Notes: generated by a model not told the origin, from the letters alone. A DNA stretch of 17,435 nucleotides from Byssochlamys sp. IMV 00236 (GCA_001931875.2 MSJH02000517.1:30941-48375), one strand, 5' to 3'. Positions 7,615 to 17,435 are shown, counted from the stretch's first letter. Made by a program: numbers and translations.

Positions 7615-10600
7615 GCAGTCATCCTACCCCGAGCTTACCCCCTCTGTCGAACCCCAAGGCCCGACCAACGACGTCAACCTCCAAGGCCTCCAATCTCTCA
7701 GCACCTTCAAGGGCTCAGACTGAGCCGCTACTACGACCATCATCAGGAGCCCGGCTGCGCAGACCCCCGACCTGTTCTGAACAGCCAGATCCGGCCGATG
7801 ATAGAGCTACTGTTGCCCTGATACGGCGCATTCTTTGTCCGCAAGCCAACAGCTATGGTGCTACAACTCCTCGACCGCTCGACGAGCTGCTCCCACCACT
7901 TACCAGCTCCAATGATGTCGACCATCAGTTATACGCGCTCATAGCGATCATTATCAGGGAGTTTGTGTACTCCTGGTACGCCAAGATCACGCCGGACCGT
8001 GCTTTTGTCGACGAAATCCTACAGCTGATTGCTCATTGCACTCGTGCTCTGGAACAGAGGTTACGACGCGTGGACATTGCTGAACTACTGTTGGATGAAA
8101 TTCCTGGTCTGGTCGAGGCTCATATAGTCTGTGAGGCTGACTCTTCCCTTTCACTTATGTCCCGTCGAAGTTTCAAGTATTGACGCCTCCTTTCCTGTGC
8201 AGCGTACCGAACAGCCAAGCATCAGTCTGATCTGGCTGCGCCCCGTTCGTCTCTGCACGTCATCTATCATGCCATGAATCCACATCCAGCGCTTTCTCCT
8301 GTTCCAGACCCTTCGGACCCACAGGCACGGACGATGCAGCTTGAGAATGAGACGGCATATCGGCAACTGCTGGTGCAGGGTGCATTGGCGGTCCTTCTTC
8401 CAACAGAGGATCTGGAGAATGTCTGTTTACGGACATTGGTCGGTGATATCCTTGCCGATCTGGTCCTTGGGAATGAAGTCAGCGGGAGGGCTTGTGAAGG
8501 GTGGTTCGTCTGGGAGACGATAATCAAACTCCTTGATCTAGCGACACAACGAAGCGTGGGCAAAGCAGATAGTGAGGACGCGGAAGGAGTCGAGAAGAGC
8601 CGACTGGAGAAGTTTGGGCTTTTGTCCACCGCGGATGAATCCGACGACGATCATTCGTCAAGGACGAACCAATCGCAATTCTCAATCTGGCTATGGCAGA
8701 TCCTGCAATATGCCTATCTGGGATATCTCGTCCTTCGATTCGTGGTTACAGGACTTTTCCGCGTCGCATCCACGCAGCCTACGATGCCCGTTCGGGGCCC
8801 TCCATCCCCGGCACATCCTGCCAGTCTGACGACCCATTCGAGAATAGCGCCCTTGCCGGCCAAAATCGTCACGAAGCGTCCCGTACTCGACTATCGGCTC
8901 TACGGGATGTTATCGCAATTGCTGGATATTCCCCGACGCATGCCATGGCTCGCGGGAACATTAGCACTTGCTCAACACTGGATTCTGGCTGGCCCAGGTC
9001 GAGTGGGGGATACGGATGGTGTTCTTGATAGGTAAGCTCAATATTTCCTTTTATACTTAATGCTCTTCACTGGCCCCCTTTTCCTCGTGTTGGCGCGGCC
9101 CGCTGCGATCACCCGGATGATCCACCACCATCTGTCACGGTCTGGGGCACTCCATCTAAGGAAAATGTACGTGATCGAGTGCATGGGATAGCGATCTTCG
9201 ATCCATGATCCGCACCGGGGCATTACGCAGACCGCTGTCTTGAGGGGTTTGGCATGTCTCATTGGAAGGCCAAGAAGACGCGGACATGTCTGCTCGCATG
9301 ATGCTGCGGTCACTTGATCTGATGGTGGGTGACTCCCAGCCAATATCGGGTTGGGATAACGAGTATCCGTGGCTTGTCTATGCCCCTGATGGACCTTGAG
9401 GCTTCTCTTTTTTCCGCGATATCGGGGACTTCGATATCTGCACCGTCGATAACGGCCGCCTCGTCCGTACAAGTCGTTACCAGGTTGTATCGTCTCATTA
9501 CCGCTGCGTTACAAGGCCCTTGTCGGATCGCCGACCGTCTTCCCTGTCGCTCATCCGGCCCCGTCCCTGCTGCCTAGGCATCTCGCTCGATACGTTACCT
9601 TGACTGGCCATTTAGGGCCATTCGGAGCGTGGGCAACACCGGTTTGGCGTTCCCTCTCGGCTTTCTTAGACTTTGACCCCTCGATGCTTCCGTCCTTCCC
9701 CCCGAGAGTGGCTGCAGGAGATCCAGGCCAAAACCCAAAGCTAAGACATGCGCCTTTCCATATCGTTGAAAGGGCCTGAACACGCGGATTATGGTTCGCT
9801 TGCACCGTCTCTGTGAGGCATCTTCCGTTAAACGCATCCTGGACCGGCCCTTCCCTCCCGCGTTGCTCGAAAGTCGACCTCATTTCACCACGGTGGATGA
9901 TCTTGGTGAATGCCTCGCCAGAACCCCGCAAACACTGTACCTGCTATCTTTTGCGGGAGACGCAAACACCGATCCTAGATCATAAGCCAGCCACGGCACG
10001 GGCGATCACCCATGGTCCGGTCGCATGACGCCCATGCTACTTTTGGAACATGCAAGCAATAGTGCCCCATGGGCTCTTATTATTCGAGCCAATCAGGGAA
10101 TTTCTTGCAGCCAAAATTTCAAATTTGCGTCTCGACCGCTGTGGTCTTTCTTTCGATATCCTGCCTAAGCTGCGGCCTCCCCCGCGACCGCCTTTAGAGC
10201 GATGCGGTGTTCTACAGTGTTCAATCGGTACCCTGTCTATGGCCGAAGGAATTCTACAAGAATCTTCAGGACCCGGACGACTTATCAAGCCATGAGCCAA
10301 GGCCATGTAACCTTGCCTTCGAGACCGCGTCCCTTAGACTCGACATGATTGTTTCGTCTTCTTTTTTCTTTGCCTCGCCTATCGTCAGCTTCTTCCAACT
10401 TCTTCGAAATGTGTCCAAATATAGACAAGCCCACTGCACTACTATTTGTCACTGACGCGCACCGTGTTTATCCCTGAGATATATCACTTTTCGTCTTAAT
10501 TTCTCCGCCGTCTCCTATGACTGATCAGATACTGTTTCTTTTTGCAGATTCCTCCACGAGACAATCCGGGAGCATGTGCTAACGCCCTCCCTCCTGCCGA

Positions 10601-11232
10601 CCCTTGTTCTTGCGATTCGGACTGCTATGTTCCCGACGAGTCCGCGCACAACTCCATCGTCTAATGTCAATCCGTCCACGACTCCGACTTCACAGAACAT
10701 TAGTGAAATCCCACCCATTGTGGTAGAGAACAACGAGGCAGAAGCCCCTGCCGCAACGCTCACTACAACACCACCCTCGCAATTGGAACGAGGACAGCGT
10801 CCCGACTCTGAAGTTGCGGCCATCAAACGGCAATGTGCAGAGAGGCTCCTATCCCTGATCCCGCGGCCTGTCGCTCGAGCGTTCTTCTGCATATCCAGGG
10901 ATGATGTAGTCAGTGCGTCGGTTGTCGAGCAGCCTCAGAAACAGCAGGATGAAGGTCTGGTACCCGAGGGAGGAAATCCCTTCCCCGAACGGGCCTTGCC
11001 CTTATCCGCTGAGAATATCGACAAGGTGGAAGAGGACCTTCTCCTGTCCGCCATCGAGACCGAAATTTTAGATCCCTTTTCCAACGCATACTGCAATCGC
11101 CATCTCATGTTCTCAATAATCGAAGCAATACTCGCTAAGCTCCTCCCTGAGTTGCTGGAGCGCGATGTCGCCGAGCTGATGGAAGACAGAGGGGTTACTC
11201 TCTCCACCAACCATGAAGAAGACCACATGTAG
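7611..11232 (+). CDS. PXA-domain protein (sorting-nexin-associated type)
   Basis: Exons are 7611-8130, 8203-9031 and 10548-11232, giving 677 aa. Intron 1 is 72 nt (GTGAGG...TGCAG); intron 2 is 1516 nt (GTAAGC...TTTTTGCAG). Residues 1-60 are Ser/Pro-rich. A PXA (Phox-associated) domain begins near 64; its helices include QLYALIAIIIREFVYSWY (106-123), the C-terminal part of exon 1 (IAELLLDEIPGLVEAHI) and the splice-restored SYRTAK. A 27-residue hydrophobic stretch at 333-359 could be a membrane anchor or amphipathic helix. Exon 3 opens FLHETIREHVLTPSLLP, carries a Thr/Pro/Ser-rich linker, and ends in a helical block (VEEDLLLSAIETEILDPF onward). I see no PX or RGS domain. PXA proteins act at endosomal, vacuolar or ER contact membranes; the exact role is unknown. 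The start is the first ATG after an in-frame TGA at 7602. The join at Arg450 is a model that rests on splice sites and continuous sense. Confidence 0.83.
9032..10547 (+). other. Exceptionally long (1516 nt) intron of the PXA gene
   Basis: Donor GTAAGC follows exon 2 (GAT AG|GTAAGC) and a textbook acceptor ends it: CTGAT branch match at 10521-10525, pyrimidines, TTTTTGCAG. Joining gives AG+A = Arg450 and continues in frame for 227 codons. The other introns of this window are 52-118 nt. Both ends are AT-rich and intron-like, while the interior (about 9090-10330) is richer in GC and CpG with several open frames of 60-144 codons on either strand (for example 9329-9577 plus, 9551-9931 minus). None shows a domain I recognise. 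By eye I found no terminal inverted repeats or target-site duplication. It may be an old insertion, a non-coding RNA locus or a conserved large intron. Confidence 0.75.
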
Positions 11233-12595
11233 ATGAGATACGCGCCTTGTTCTCTCTTATTCTTGTTTCAAAAGTACCCAGGAAACAAATAGGATTATAT
11301 CAAAGCACAAAAACGTAATAAATAAATGCTAATCATCGATTATCAATCAGATTGCCTCCCGTAATACATGACTTTTTTGTAACCGATAATCCTGCTCTTC
11401 CACCAGCCTGGTTGCGTTTGGGCATGTACAATCATATCGAACAGAAGACCAGAAAGAGCAACTAATGGAACTTGAGTCTCGATATGTATATGTATACAGT
11501 CGCTATAGTTAATGTGAGAATCTCATCCCTCCTGTTGTCTGCTACTTCCGGGTCGGATTCGGCATGCGCGAGGTCAATGATATGATGATCATACATAGGA
11601 TCCAAAGAGAAAATAAGTGATAAATAGACAAATCGAAGCACAGGAGAGAGAGGTGGAAGAAAACACACATGAAAGCAAGACGGCCATAACAGAACTATAG
11701 GGGGAATATCCAGGGAAAAAGAAGGCTATCAAGAGAAGACTAGGTACGGGTTGAAAGATTATGCTATGAGACACATAATCATAGATAAATAACAGTTAAG
11801 AGAGAAATGAAGTGCGGAACAAACACAAATGGGGTATGTGAAAGGGAAAATGTGACATATATGCGCACTGCCTGTGAAGGTATATAAGGGCCTGCACCCT
11901 ATGCTAAAGGCTGTTTCCGCGCGAGCGGATCGAGTGTAGTATTCAATTCTGTGACATGATGGGAAGTAAGGAAATAGATTAGATACCGGAAAATGTGCCC
12001 GGTACATGGAACCACAATGCAAAACGTTGGGGTGGATCACAAAATCGGGCAATGGTCAACATGAAAAGAAGGGGGGGAATAGATAACAAAATGGGACACA
12101 GCAGATTAGTATAGAAACAGAAACGCAGACGTATGCGTCCAGTCCACATCAAAATCCAAGGATCAGCACACTTTCCGGCTGTATGCCTCGAAGGAGTCGG
12201 TTGTCAATCTCATAAAGGCCGTGATTTGGGATGGCTGGCGCTGATTCGAAAAGGCGTTGGGAATGGACATAGTGCCTGAGCGTGTATTCAAAGCGCACGA
12301 TCCAATGGAATCGGCGTTGCTCAGGATCACTTGTTTTCCTCAGAGAACTGCACTGCAAGAAAGTAACAATAAAACCAAATAACTCCTGCCTGCGAGGTTG
12401 CCCTCTCATATGGTTGTATATCTTGCCATCTTGATCCGTTTCTTCAGATCTGCTTGGAGCAAACAGGTTACACTTGATAATGAAGCCCGTGTGCAACCAA
12501 CACAATGAAAAGTACAATCGTGCTTCCTATGAATTATAGGATAGCAGGGAAGACTGGTCGGCGAGGGAACAGCCTGAAACGACATCTGTAACATC
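11233..12595. other. Long convergent spacer between the PXA and CENP-B-type genes
   Basis: This 1363-bp tail-to-tail region is AT-rich and expected to contain both 3' UTRs. Minus-strand open frames (for example 12149-12517, 122 codons) use irregular composition and show no motif; they are probably chance frames in the 3' UTR of the minus-strand gene. AATAAATAA near 11317 is a possible polyadenylation-efficiency element for the PXA gene. No RNA gene or repeat longer than simple AT stretches was seen. Confidence 0.55.
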
Positions 12596-14340
12596 TTAAG
12601 TCAAAGAGTGTATACTCCGTTTCTTGCTGACGCGAAGCCCATCTTCACGCTCGTCGATACGGTGCAGCCCCCCAGGAAGTATAGAGGCTTGATTCTGGGC
12701 GAGCTCCAACTTCTCCATGAGCTTTCCAATCGTCATGAAGTCATGTGCACCTAGACCTGAAGGCTGATTCTGAAAGTAGTTCATAACAAGCTCCAAGGCG
12801 CGACGTGCCTCATCTTGAGTGGGAGAAGAAGGTGCGCTAATTGGAGAAGTAGTGTTTGATTTTGGCAATGGGGGCGGCTGCATCAACTGAGTCTTGATTT
12901 CGGGACTGCTGTGGTTTCTTTTGATCGTAGTTGGCTCGTCGGAGTCGAGAGCTGAATCATCAAGGGGCGAGTCCAGAACGGAGGTAGACATTGATTCCTG
13001 CAGGACATTCTTCGGTGTAAGTTGATCAGCTGAACCGTTTGGAGAGAGCAGTCCCGGTTCGATAGCAGCAGCAAGCGGGAATGTCTGGCTTCGTGGCCTG
13101 CTTGAATTACTGCCAATAGAGGGGAGTCCATTCTGCAACGTAGGAGTGTACGGACTGTCAGACACAAAGGGAGATGTCGGACTTGCCATACTGGCCGTGA
13201 GGGAAGGCGCCGTGTCAAGGGAAGTTGTACTCTGAGCGTGCGTGGGCCGGTAGTCGTTGCCAAAATCAAAACCTTGAAGTGAGTCTTTCCGCAGGCTATC
13301 CTGATTTGCTGGAGGAGACACTGGAGACGGCGTTGTCAATCCACCGGGGGATATCGGTGATACTCCACTTGGGGTTTGCGAAGCCGAAGCAGTACTCGAG
13401 TTCGTATTCAACTGCGAAGGACTTCCAATGTCGCTTGCCGTATCGATCGAACCTTTCCGTGACTTTGCTCCCAGTAGATTGTTCTTCTGTTTGAACTTCT
13501 CGAGCCATGCTGTAGTGAGCACTTTCTCCTTGCCGTCAGGACTACCACAAGTGGTCGCGAAGAAATGCGCTTTCTCCCTGATCATGGCATCCGTTAAAGG
13601 ATAGCCTTGACGTTGATAGTTCCTTGCCCAATTGGATAAGGCCTTTTCAATATCAGGAACCCGGCCCTTAGCCCTCTTGATAGGAGAGCGAGATCCATCA
13701 TCAGGGTTGAGATACTTCTCTTTCTGACGTAGAACTTTGGAGACAGTACTTCAGAATGTCAGATTTTATTCTCATATAGTAAATCAAAAAGAAAGTGAAT
13801 TTTGGTTACCTTCTTTCAACCCCAAACAAGGCTACATTCCCTTTAATTAGCGTTTTCGATCATATACAAGTGCAGAAGAAGCTCACCTCCGATGTCTGTC
13901 TGCTTAGCATTTTTGTTCTCCTCATGATAGAGGCACATCCGTCGACGATCTTCATCCGTGAGTGTCCTCCTAGGGGTAGATCCGGTGGATGTTGTGCGTA
14001 TAGGATGAATGGGTGCTGGAGGTGATATGGAGATTGGCGCCGGCGCCGGCGCCGGTGGCAACCCCCCCTCATGGAAACTTGAGTGCGCCGTCAACATACT
14101 CGGCCATGGATGAGAAGGCATAGCCAAAGGCAGTGATGCATACGACGGCGGTATCGACATGCTATAGGAAGGCTCCATTGGCATTATAGGTGCAGGTCCA
14201 TAACCAAACCCGTGGAAATCCGGTATCGGGGATGTTTGTTGGGAAGGGTTATAGCCGCCCATCTCAACCCACTGTGAATGTCCAAAATCATTCTCCTGTC
14301 CGGAATGAGCTTCTGTATCCATGGCGGGAGATACATCCAT
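12596..14340 (-). CDS. CENP-B/Tc5-type HTH DNA-binding protein, probable regulator
   Basis: Minus-strand exons are 14340-13887, 13831-13810 and 13748-12596; introns are 55 and 61 nt; the product is 542 aa. Residues 1-125 are Pro/Ser/Met-rich, with a PAPAPAP run. Residues about 126-172 (TLTDEDRRRMCLYHEE...FGVERSTVSKVLRQK) form a CENP-B N-terminal/psq helix-turn-helix. A second DNA-binding module of the Tc5-transposase (CENPB-type HTH) class covers about 189-248, with DIEKALSNWARNY, LTDAMIREKA and TTAWLEKFKQKN. After KSRKGS the rest is Ser/Pro/Thr-rich and probably disordered, ending in basic KKRS. No DDE nuclease core is present, so it resembles a domesticated pogo-like DNA-binding half, not an active transposase. 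A nuclear role in transcription or chromatin is inferred. The start (MDVSPAMD) is the first ATG after a probable 5'-UTR intron acceptor at 14385-14387. Confidence 0.9.
13810..13831 (-). other. 22-nt internal exon of the CENP-B-type gene
   Basis: A small exon lies between a 55-nt intron (GTGAGC...TGTAG, 13886-13832) and a 61-nt intron (GTAACC...GAAG, 13809-13749). It encodes Ala152-Leu-Phe-Gly-Val-Glu-Arg158 plus two bases of Ser159, the turn and the start of the recognition helix in the first HTH. Splicing it in restores FGVERSTVSKVL exactly; 22 nt is not a multiple of three, so skipping shifts frame. Confidence 0.9.
14036..14053. repeat. GGCGCC hexanucleotide repeat, three copies
   Basis: Three exact GGCGCC units lie inside the first exon of the CENP-B-type gene, followed by a near copy GGTGGC. 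On the coding strand they give the alternating Pro-Ala run near residues 95-102. It is a potential in-frame length polymorphism. Confidence 0.85.
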
Positions 14341-14959
14341 AGAGCTGAATATGCTGGTTTGCTTCCTGTTGAGGGAAGGACAGTCTGCAGCGCAGCACGG
14401 ACGCACAAGGTCAGTGAAACGCGGACCAAGCCGACTGCAAACTTAATAGTAGCGAAGCTCCAAGACTAGATGCGAGTTGAAGAGAAAGAAGACATGATAG
14501 ATCTAGGACGGAAGAATGAAAGAGCAGTAGATAGTTTCGCGGGAGAGAAGAAAATCCCGATCACCCGGAGTCGTTGAATTCGGAATGAAGCAGGTACTAT
14601 GATAAGTATTTGCAGCATGTACAGGGGAGCTATTCTTGACTTTTGAGGGACGCTCTTCGGAGTATGCAGGATGGGGAAAAGGTAGTGAGGGGCGGATGGT
14701 GGGTGCTCTGCAGCGGGTAGGGCATGTAAAAAGGATTCAGGACAAGGCACCAGGGGGGCATCGATAAGTGCAGCTTAACTATGGGCGATGAACCGAAAAG
14801 GAAACTACTTAAACACAAAGCCCGTGCAAGATAGCGGCGACGGGAGGAAGGGCAAAAAAGGAGAGAAATGACAGCCAGCAGGAGAAAAAGACCGGAAGAC
14901 GCAAGACTATTGGGTACATGCAAAAAAATGGTGAGGGGTCGAAGCCATCCATTTAACAT
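14341..14959 (-). promoter_or_regulatory. 5' leader and proximal promoter of the CENP-B-type gene
   Basis: Immediately upstream of the ATG, on the minus strand, an intron-like 3' end is seen: CACTGAC branch match, then a CTGCAG acceptor at 14385-14387. This suggests a 5'-UTR intron, but I could not fix its donor. Pyrimidine-rich stretches on the minus strand (about 14530-14463 and 14900-14835) fit fungal transcription start regions. Short upstream ORFs are present if the leader extends that far; one is listed separately. Confidence 0.45.
14466..14495 (-). CDS. Possible upstream ORF of 9 codons in the CENP-B-type leader
   Basis: ATG at 14495 on the minus strand opens a peptide MSSFSSTRI ending in TAG at 14466, about 125 bp before the main ATG. 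It sits in a pyrimidine-rich stretch typical of fungal leaders. If it is in the mature leader it could damp translation; if it falls in the suspected 5'-UTR intron it is irrelevant. Confidence 0.3.
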   Translation of the reverse strand: MSSFSSTRI

Positions 14960-15722
14960 GGTTGGCTGTCGAAGGAGACGTTAGACCGGGATATTTTAAA
15001 GCCAAATTACCGTGATGTAAAAAGACGTACAGCACAGAAGTATTGGGATACCATACGGAACGTAACGGCAGTTCCTGCTTAGTGGCTCAATAAAACGGCA
15101 GTTCACATGAGATATCAAAGCTCGAATCTTCCAAGGGGAGATAATAGCGGCCAATATTATGAGCAACCTTTGCTACCCCGATCATGGTGAACCCTGCGAG
15201 CAGTACAACTACTCTAGTCCCGGGCAAAATCGACGGTACCCGGACCACATCGGCATGGTCATGTCCAAGGAAGGAAAACACCGCTCGACGCTCTCTGTAC
15301 AGCATCGGGGCAAGAGGCTATGATGATGTGAGTGGGTTCCCTGACTCGATCCATAGATCGTGACAATATCGGTCGATAGAAGATTAGTGGACGTGGATCG
15401 TGGAGACGGAAGCACGAGGACAGCGGAGATGCCCTAGATAGAGTCAATCATAATCATCGTGCTATTTGCAGGGGGCAGTGGCATCCATTGGTAATTGTCA
15501 AGGGGAGGCGAATAATAGCAATAATGGCGACCAACAGTGAGCCACAATGTCCAGGGCATCATGGCCTCATCAGTGCACTCCCGAAGAAGGATCGACAGAG
15601 GGTCTTGTTTTGCGAATTTAGTGCACGACGGTCTCGGCCGTATAAGCGTGGATGATCCATTTCCTGGGCGAAATCCGAAGCCGAAATAAAAAGTAAGAAT
15701 AACGGCGGCGGAAGAAGTACCT

Positions 15723-15745
15723 AGTACCGTCGAGCACTCGGTACT
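15723..15745. repeat. Short inverted repeat (AGTACCG / CGGTACT)
   Basis: AGTACCG at 15723-15729 and its exact complement CGGTACT at 15739-15745 flank a 9-base loop. The 11-mer ACCGTCGAGCA within it (15726-15736) recurs at 15809-15819. It could be a protein-binding palindrome or chance. Confidence 0.5.
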
Positions 15746-17014
15746 TGCGACCAAAAAGCACAGCAAGTGGAGGATATGTTACAAGTACCCATACATGGGC
15801 AGAACAGGACCGTCGAGCAGAGTCCTATCATAGTTTCTGCATCGAGAAGGTTAAGTTCTCAGCACGACGGCTCTAAGAATTGAAGCATGCCCGGGCCAGT
15901 CCCCAGGCCCACCGCGATCCACTATGGGCAGTCCTTGGTCATCCTGGAAAGGAGACTCCGTCGTTAGGACGATCGGAGGGATCTCGCTCTGGTCGTTGTA
16001 TGGTTAGTTCGCCGGCGGCCGTGGCGCTCTAAAGGATCCGCAAATGGAGCTGTCGAGACGGCCCGAAAAGTGGTTCGAAAATCGACATAGCCTTGCAGGT
16101 GCACGATTTGCGAACGGTCTCCGCCGTCATACGGAGGAATGACTGATTCGTCCTCTTTCAGATTTGAACGGTTTCTTCAGCCATAGTCTAAGAGTCTCAA
16201 GCCATACACGCTGCTCCCCTGCCGGAGGGCCACGAGGACGGATATTGATATTTCAGTTTCCGCTCCACTCGAGTTGCGCGGACGAAGTATTGTCGTGATA
16301 TTGGCCCTGAAAAGCTCTGGCTGTCCCTTCACGTGGAGCATGCGCTGGGGCGCTGCGCATTTATCGTCAGCCACGCAAATAATGAAAGGAAAAAGCCTGC
16401 TCGCTTGTATGGAGTAATCTGGTACAGCCCATAGTCTGGCCAGACGGTCAGGGACCAAATTCAACTGGACATGAGCGTGGGCAGCCGAAACGTGGTGCCA
16501 GCCTATGTAATATTCACACTTGTCCGACGGTCATCAAGGCTAATTCATCGTCGCGTGGAACTGCGAAGGGGAAGCTGCCATCGTCATCAGCTGGATGGTT
16601 GAAGGACCAGACGGAATGAGGCGGACGCCCAGCATCGTGCGACATCGAAGAATTACAGGCACACACAGTGCTGACAATCAACCTATGGGCTTGAAGACCC
16701 CATTAGAGACGCTATCAAGTCAATAATATCGACGGTGACAAGCCCCGGCGGCAACTAAAACGTGTGACAGGGCGCCAGCGGGTAGATTCAATCAATAACA
16801 ATGAAGGAGGGGGATGAGGGGGGATAAGATCAAACGTAGAGCACGCTCCAGTTAGTGACCTTGCCAACCTCCTCCCGGCGCTCTCAAACACAAGGCCATA
16901 GCTCCTGGTCAAACCGTCAAAGAAAAGACGACGCTGTTGGGGTCGAGTCGACGGACGTGCGAGGCGGAGGAGGTTAGTTAAGTTACGTGCTCCGAGACAA
17001 ACAATCAAACAATG

Positions 17015-17052
17015 TCTTTCCTTCTTCTCTCTTTCTCTCTCTCTCTCTTCTC
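17015..17052 (+). promoter_or_regulatory. 38-nt pure pyrimidine (CT) tract
   Basis: An uninterrupted run of C and T on the plus strand, mostly (CT)n microsatellite, is followed by a second pyrimidine-rich stretch to about 17095. In fungi such tracts often lie just upstream of transcription starts, so it may be the core promoter of a plus-strand gene whose coding part is beyond the window. It could also be a simple microsatellite. Confidence 0.5.
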
Positions 17053-17095
17053 AACCGTCCTGGTCCATTCTTCTTCTTTTCTTTTTCTCTCGCCC

Positions 17096-17109
17096 AATTA
17101 ATTAATTAA
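17096..17109. repeat. AATT tandem repeat
   Basis: AATTAATTAATTAA, about three and a half copies of a 4-base unit, directly follows the pyrimidine-rich stretch. It is a short AT-rich simple repeat of a kind often seen in fungal promoters. Confidence 0.8.
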
Positions 17110-17435
17110 ATACTGCCACTCCGCAGATAGCGCTGCGGCCAATACTGACGACAGATTATGAAAGTGGTACTATCAGTTACTCACTACAAGTATTACAAAC
17201 CGGCCCCAATCCGCACTGCGAACGGGGCTCTGGTCGCCCAATGTAATTCCAGACAGCCCAGTCTCGTCCAATGTCTCACTGCAGCAATCTACTCTAAGCG
17301 CCGGGATCTACGTTCGAAGCTTTGCTTCTCCAACAGCCTCTTGGCTGAAGGATCCGGTGGTGTGTGGGGAGAAATACCATAGGCGTTCAGGGGCCTAAGA
17401 TGGACCATCCGGCACGCATCTCGTGGAAAAGCAAA

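Larger units (their letters stand above)
14960..17435. other. Long non-coding upstream region, no gene recognised
   Basis: About 2.5 kb with no recognisable gene. Open frames of 60-110 codons occur on both strands (15434-15766, 16177-16464 and 16715-17008 minus; 17158-17382 plus), but none has a domain, good start context or splice partners. The region could be an extended promoter of the minus-strand regulator, the promoter of a plus-strand gene beyond the right edge, a lncRNA locus, or a decayed gene. No tRNA or rRNA was found. Confidence 0.5.

Noticed and set aside
9038..10306. Open frames on both strands inside the long PXA intron (for example 9038-9472 minus, 9551-9931 minus, 10037-10306 minus).
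   Set aside because: No recognisable domain, overlapping one another, and some with non-ATG starts; not enough to call a nested gene, though the region is flagged as a finding.
9032..10547. A transposon inserted in the PXA intron.
   Set aside because: I could not find terminal inverted repeats, long terminal repeats, a target-site duplication or transposase motifs by eye; a shared 10-mer (GCGATCACCC at 9105 and 10002) is expected by chance.
12149..12594. Minus-strand open frames downstream of the CENP-B-type gene.
   Set aside because: They follow its stop codon, lie in the likely 3' UTR, and show no domain or coding-like composition.
16141..16200. B-box-like GTTCAAATC on the minus strand, possible tRNA.
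   Set aside because: The flanking bases do not form a T-stem and no A box or acceptor stem can be built around it.
17012..17102. Short plus-strand frame starting ATG TCT TTC in the CT tract.
   Set aside because: The peptide is only Leu/Phe/Ser from a microsatellite and ends within 30 codons; a product of low complexity, not a gene.
17158..17382. 74-codon plus-strand open frame near the right edge.
   Set aside because: No domain or homology recognised, and composition is not gene-like; left as a chance frame.

Overview
The window is nuclear DNA of a filamentous ascomycete, most likely a Eurotiomycete of the Aspergillus/Penicillium type. The signs are very short introns (mostly 50-75 nt) with GTATGT/GTGAGC/GTAAGG-type donors and CTAAC/CTGAC-like branch sites, five protein genes that can be rebuilt in full only by splicing, CT-rich promoter stretches, and fungal GATA-type and CreA-type promoter motifs. 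The genus is inference.

Layout, left to right. (1) 1-246: end of an intron and the last exon of ribosomal protein eS12 (+). (2) 967-2929 (-): a two-exon GID4/Vid24-family protein of 636 aa, the substrate-receptor family of the GID/CTLH ubiquitin ligase. (3) 4148-5351 (+): a two-exon, 382-aa galactonate dehydratase of the enolase superfamily, divergent from the GID4 gene across a 1.2-kb promoter region. (4) 5753-7214 (-): a five-exon, 378-aa inosine/uridine-type nucleoside hydrolase, convergent with the dehydratase. One exon is only 8 nt long and supplies part of the catalytic Asp signature. (5) 7611-11232 (+): a 677-aa PXA-domain protein. It shares a 396-bp bidirectional promoter with the hydrolase and carries an exceptional 1516-nt intron. 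(6) 12596-14340 (-): a 542-aa protein with CENP-B/Tc5-transposase-type DNA-binding domains, probably a regulator, with a 22-nt internal exon. (7) 14341-17435: about 3.1 kb upstream of that gene with no recognisable coding sequence.

The genes look like ordinary chromosomal neighbours, not a dedicated cluster. Themes can be drawn loosely: a ligase family linked to gluconeogenic-enzyme turnover, a sugar-acid dehydratase and a nucleoside salvage enzyme are all linked to nutrient shifts, and the hydrolase/PXA promoter holds a tight group of GATA and CreA-like sites. I found no tRNA or rRNA gene, CRISPR array or intact transposon. The strongest oddities are the 8-nt exon with a tandem premature-stop acceptor, the 1.5-kb intron, a two-codon uORF overlapping the PXA start, and the transposase-derived DNA-binding protein with its long empty upstream region.
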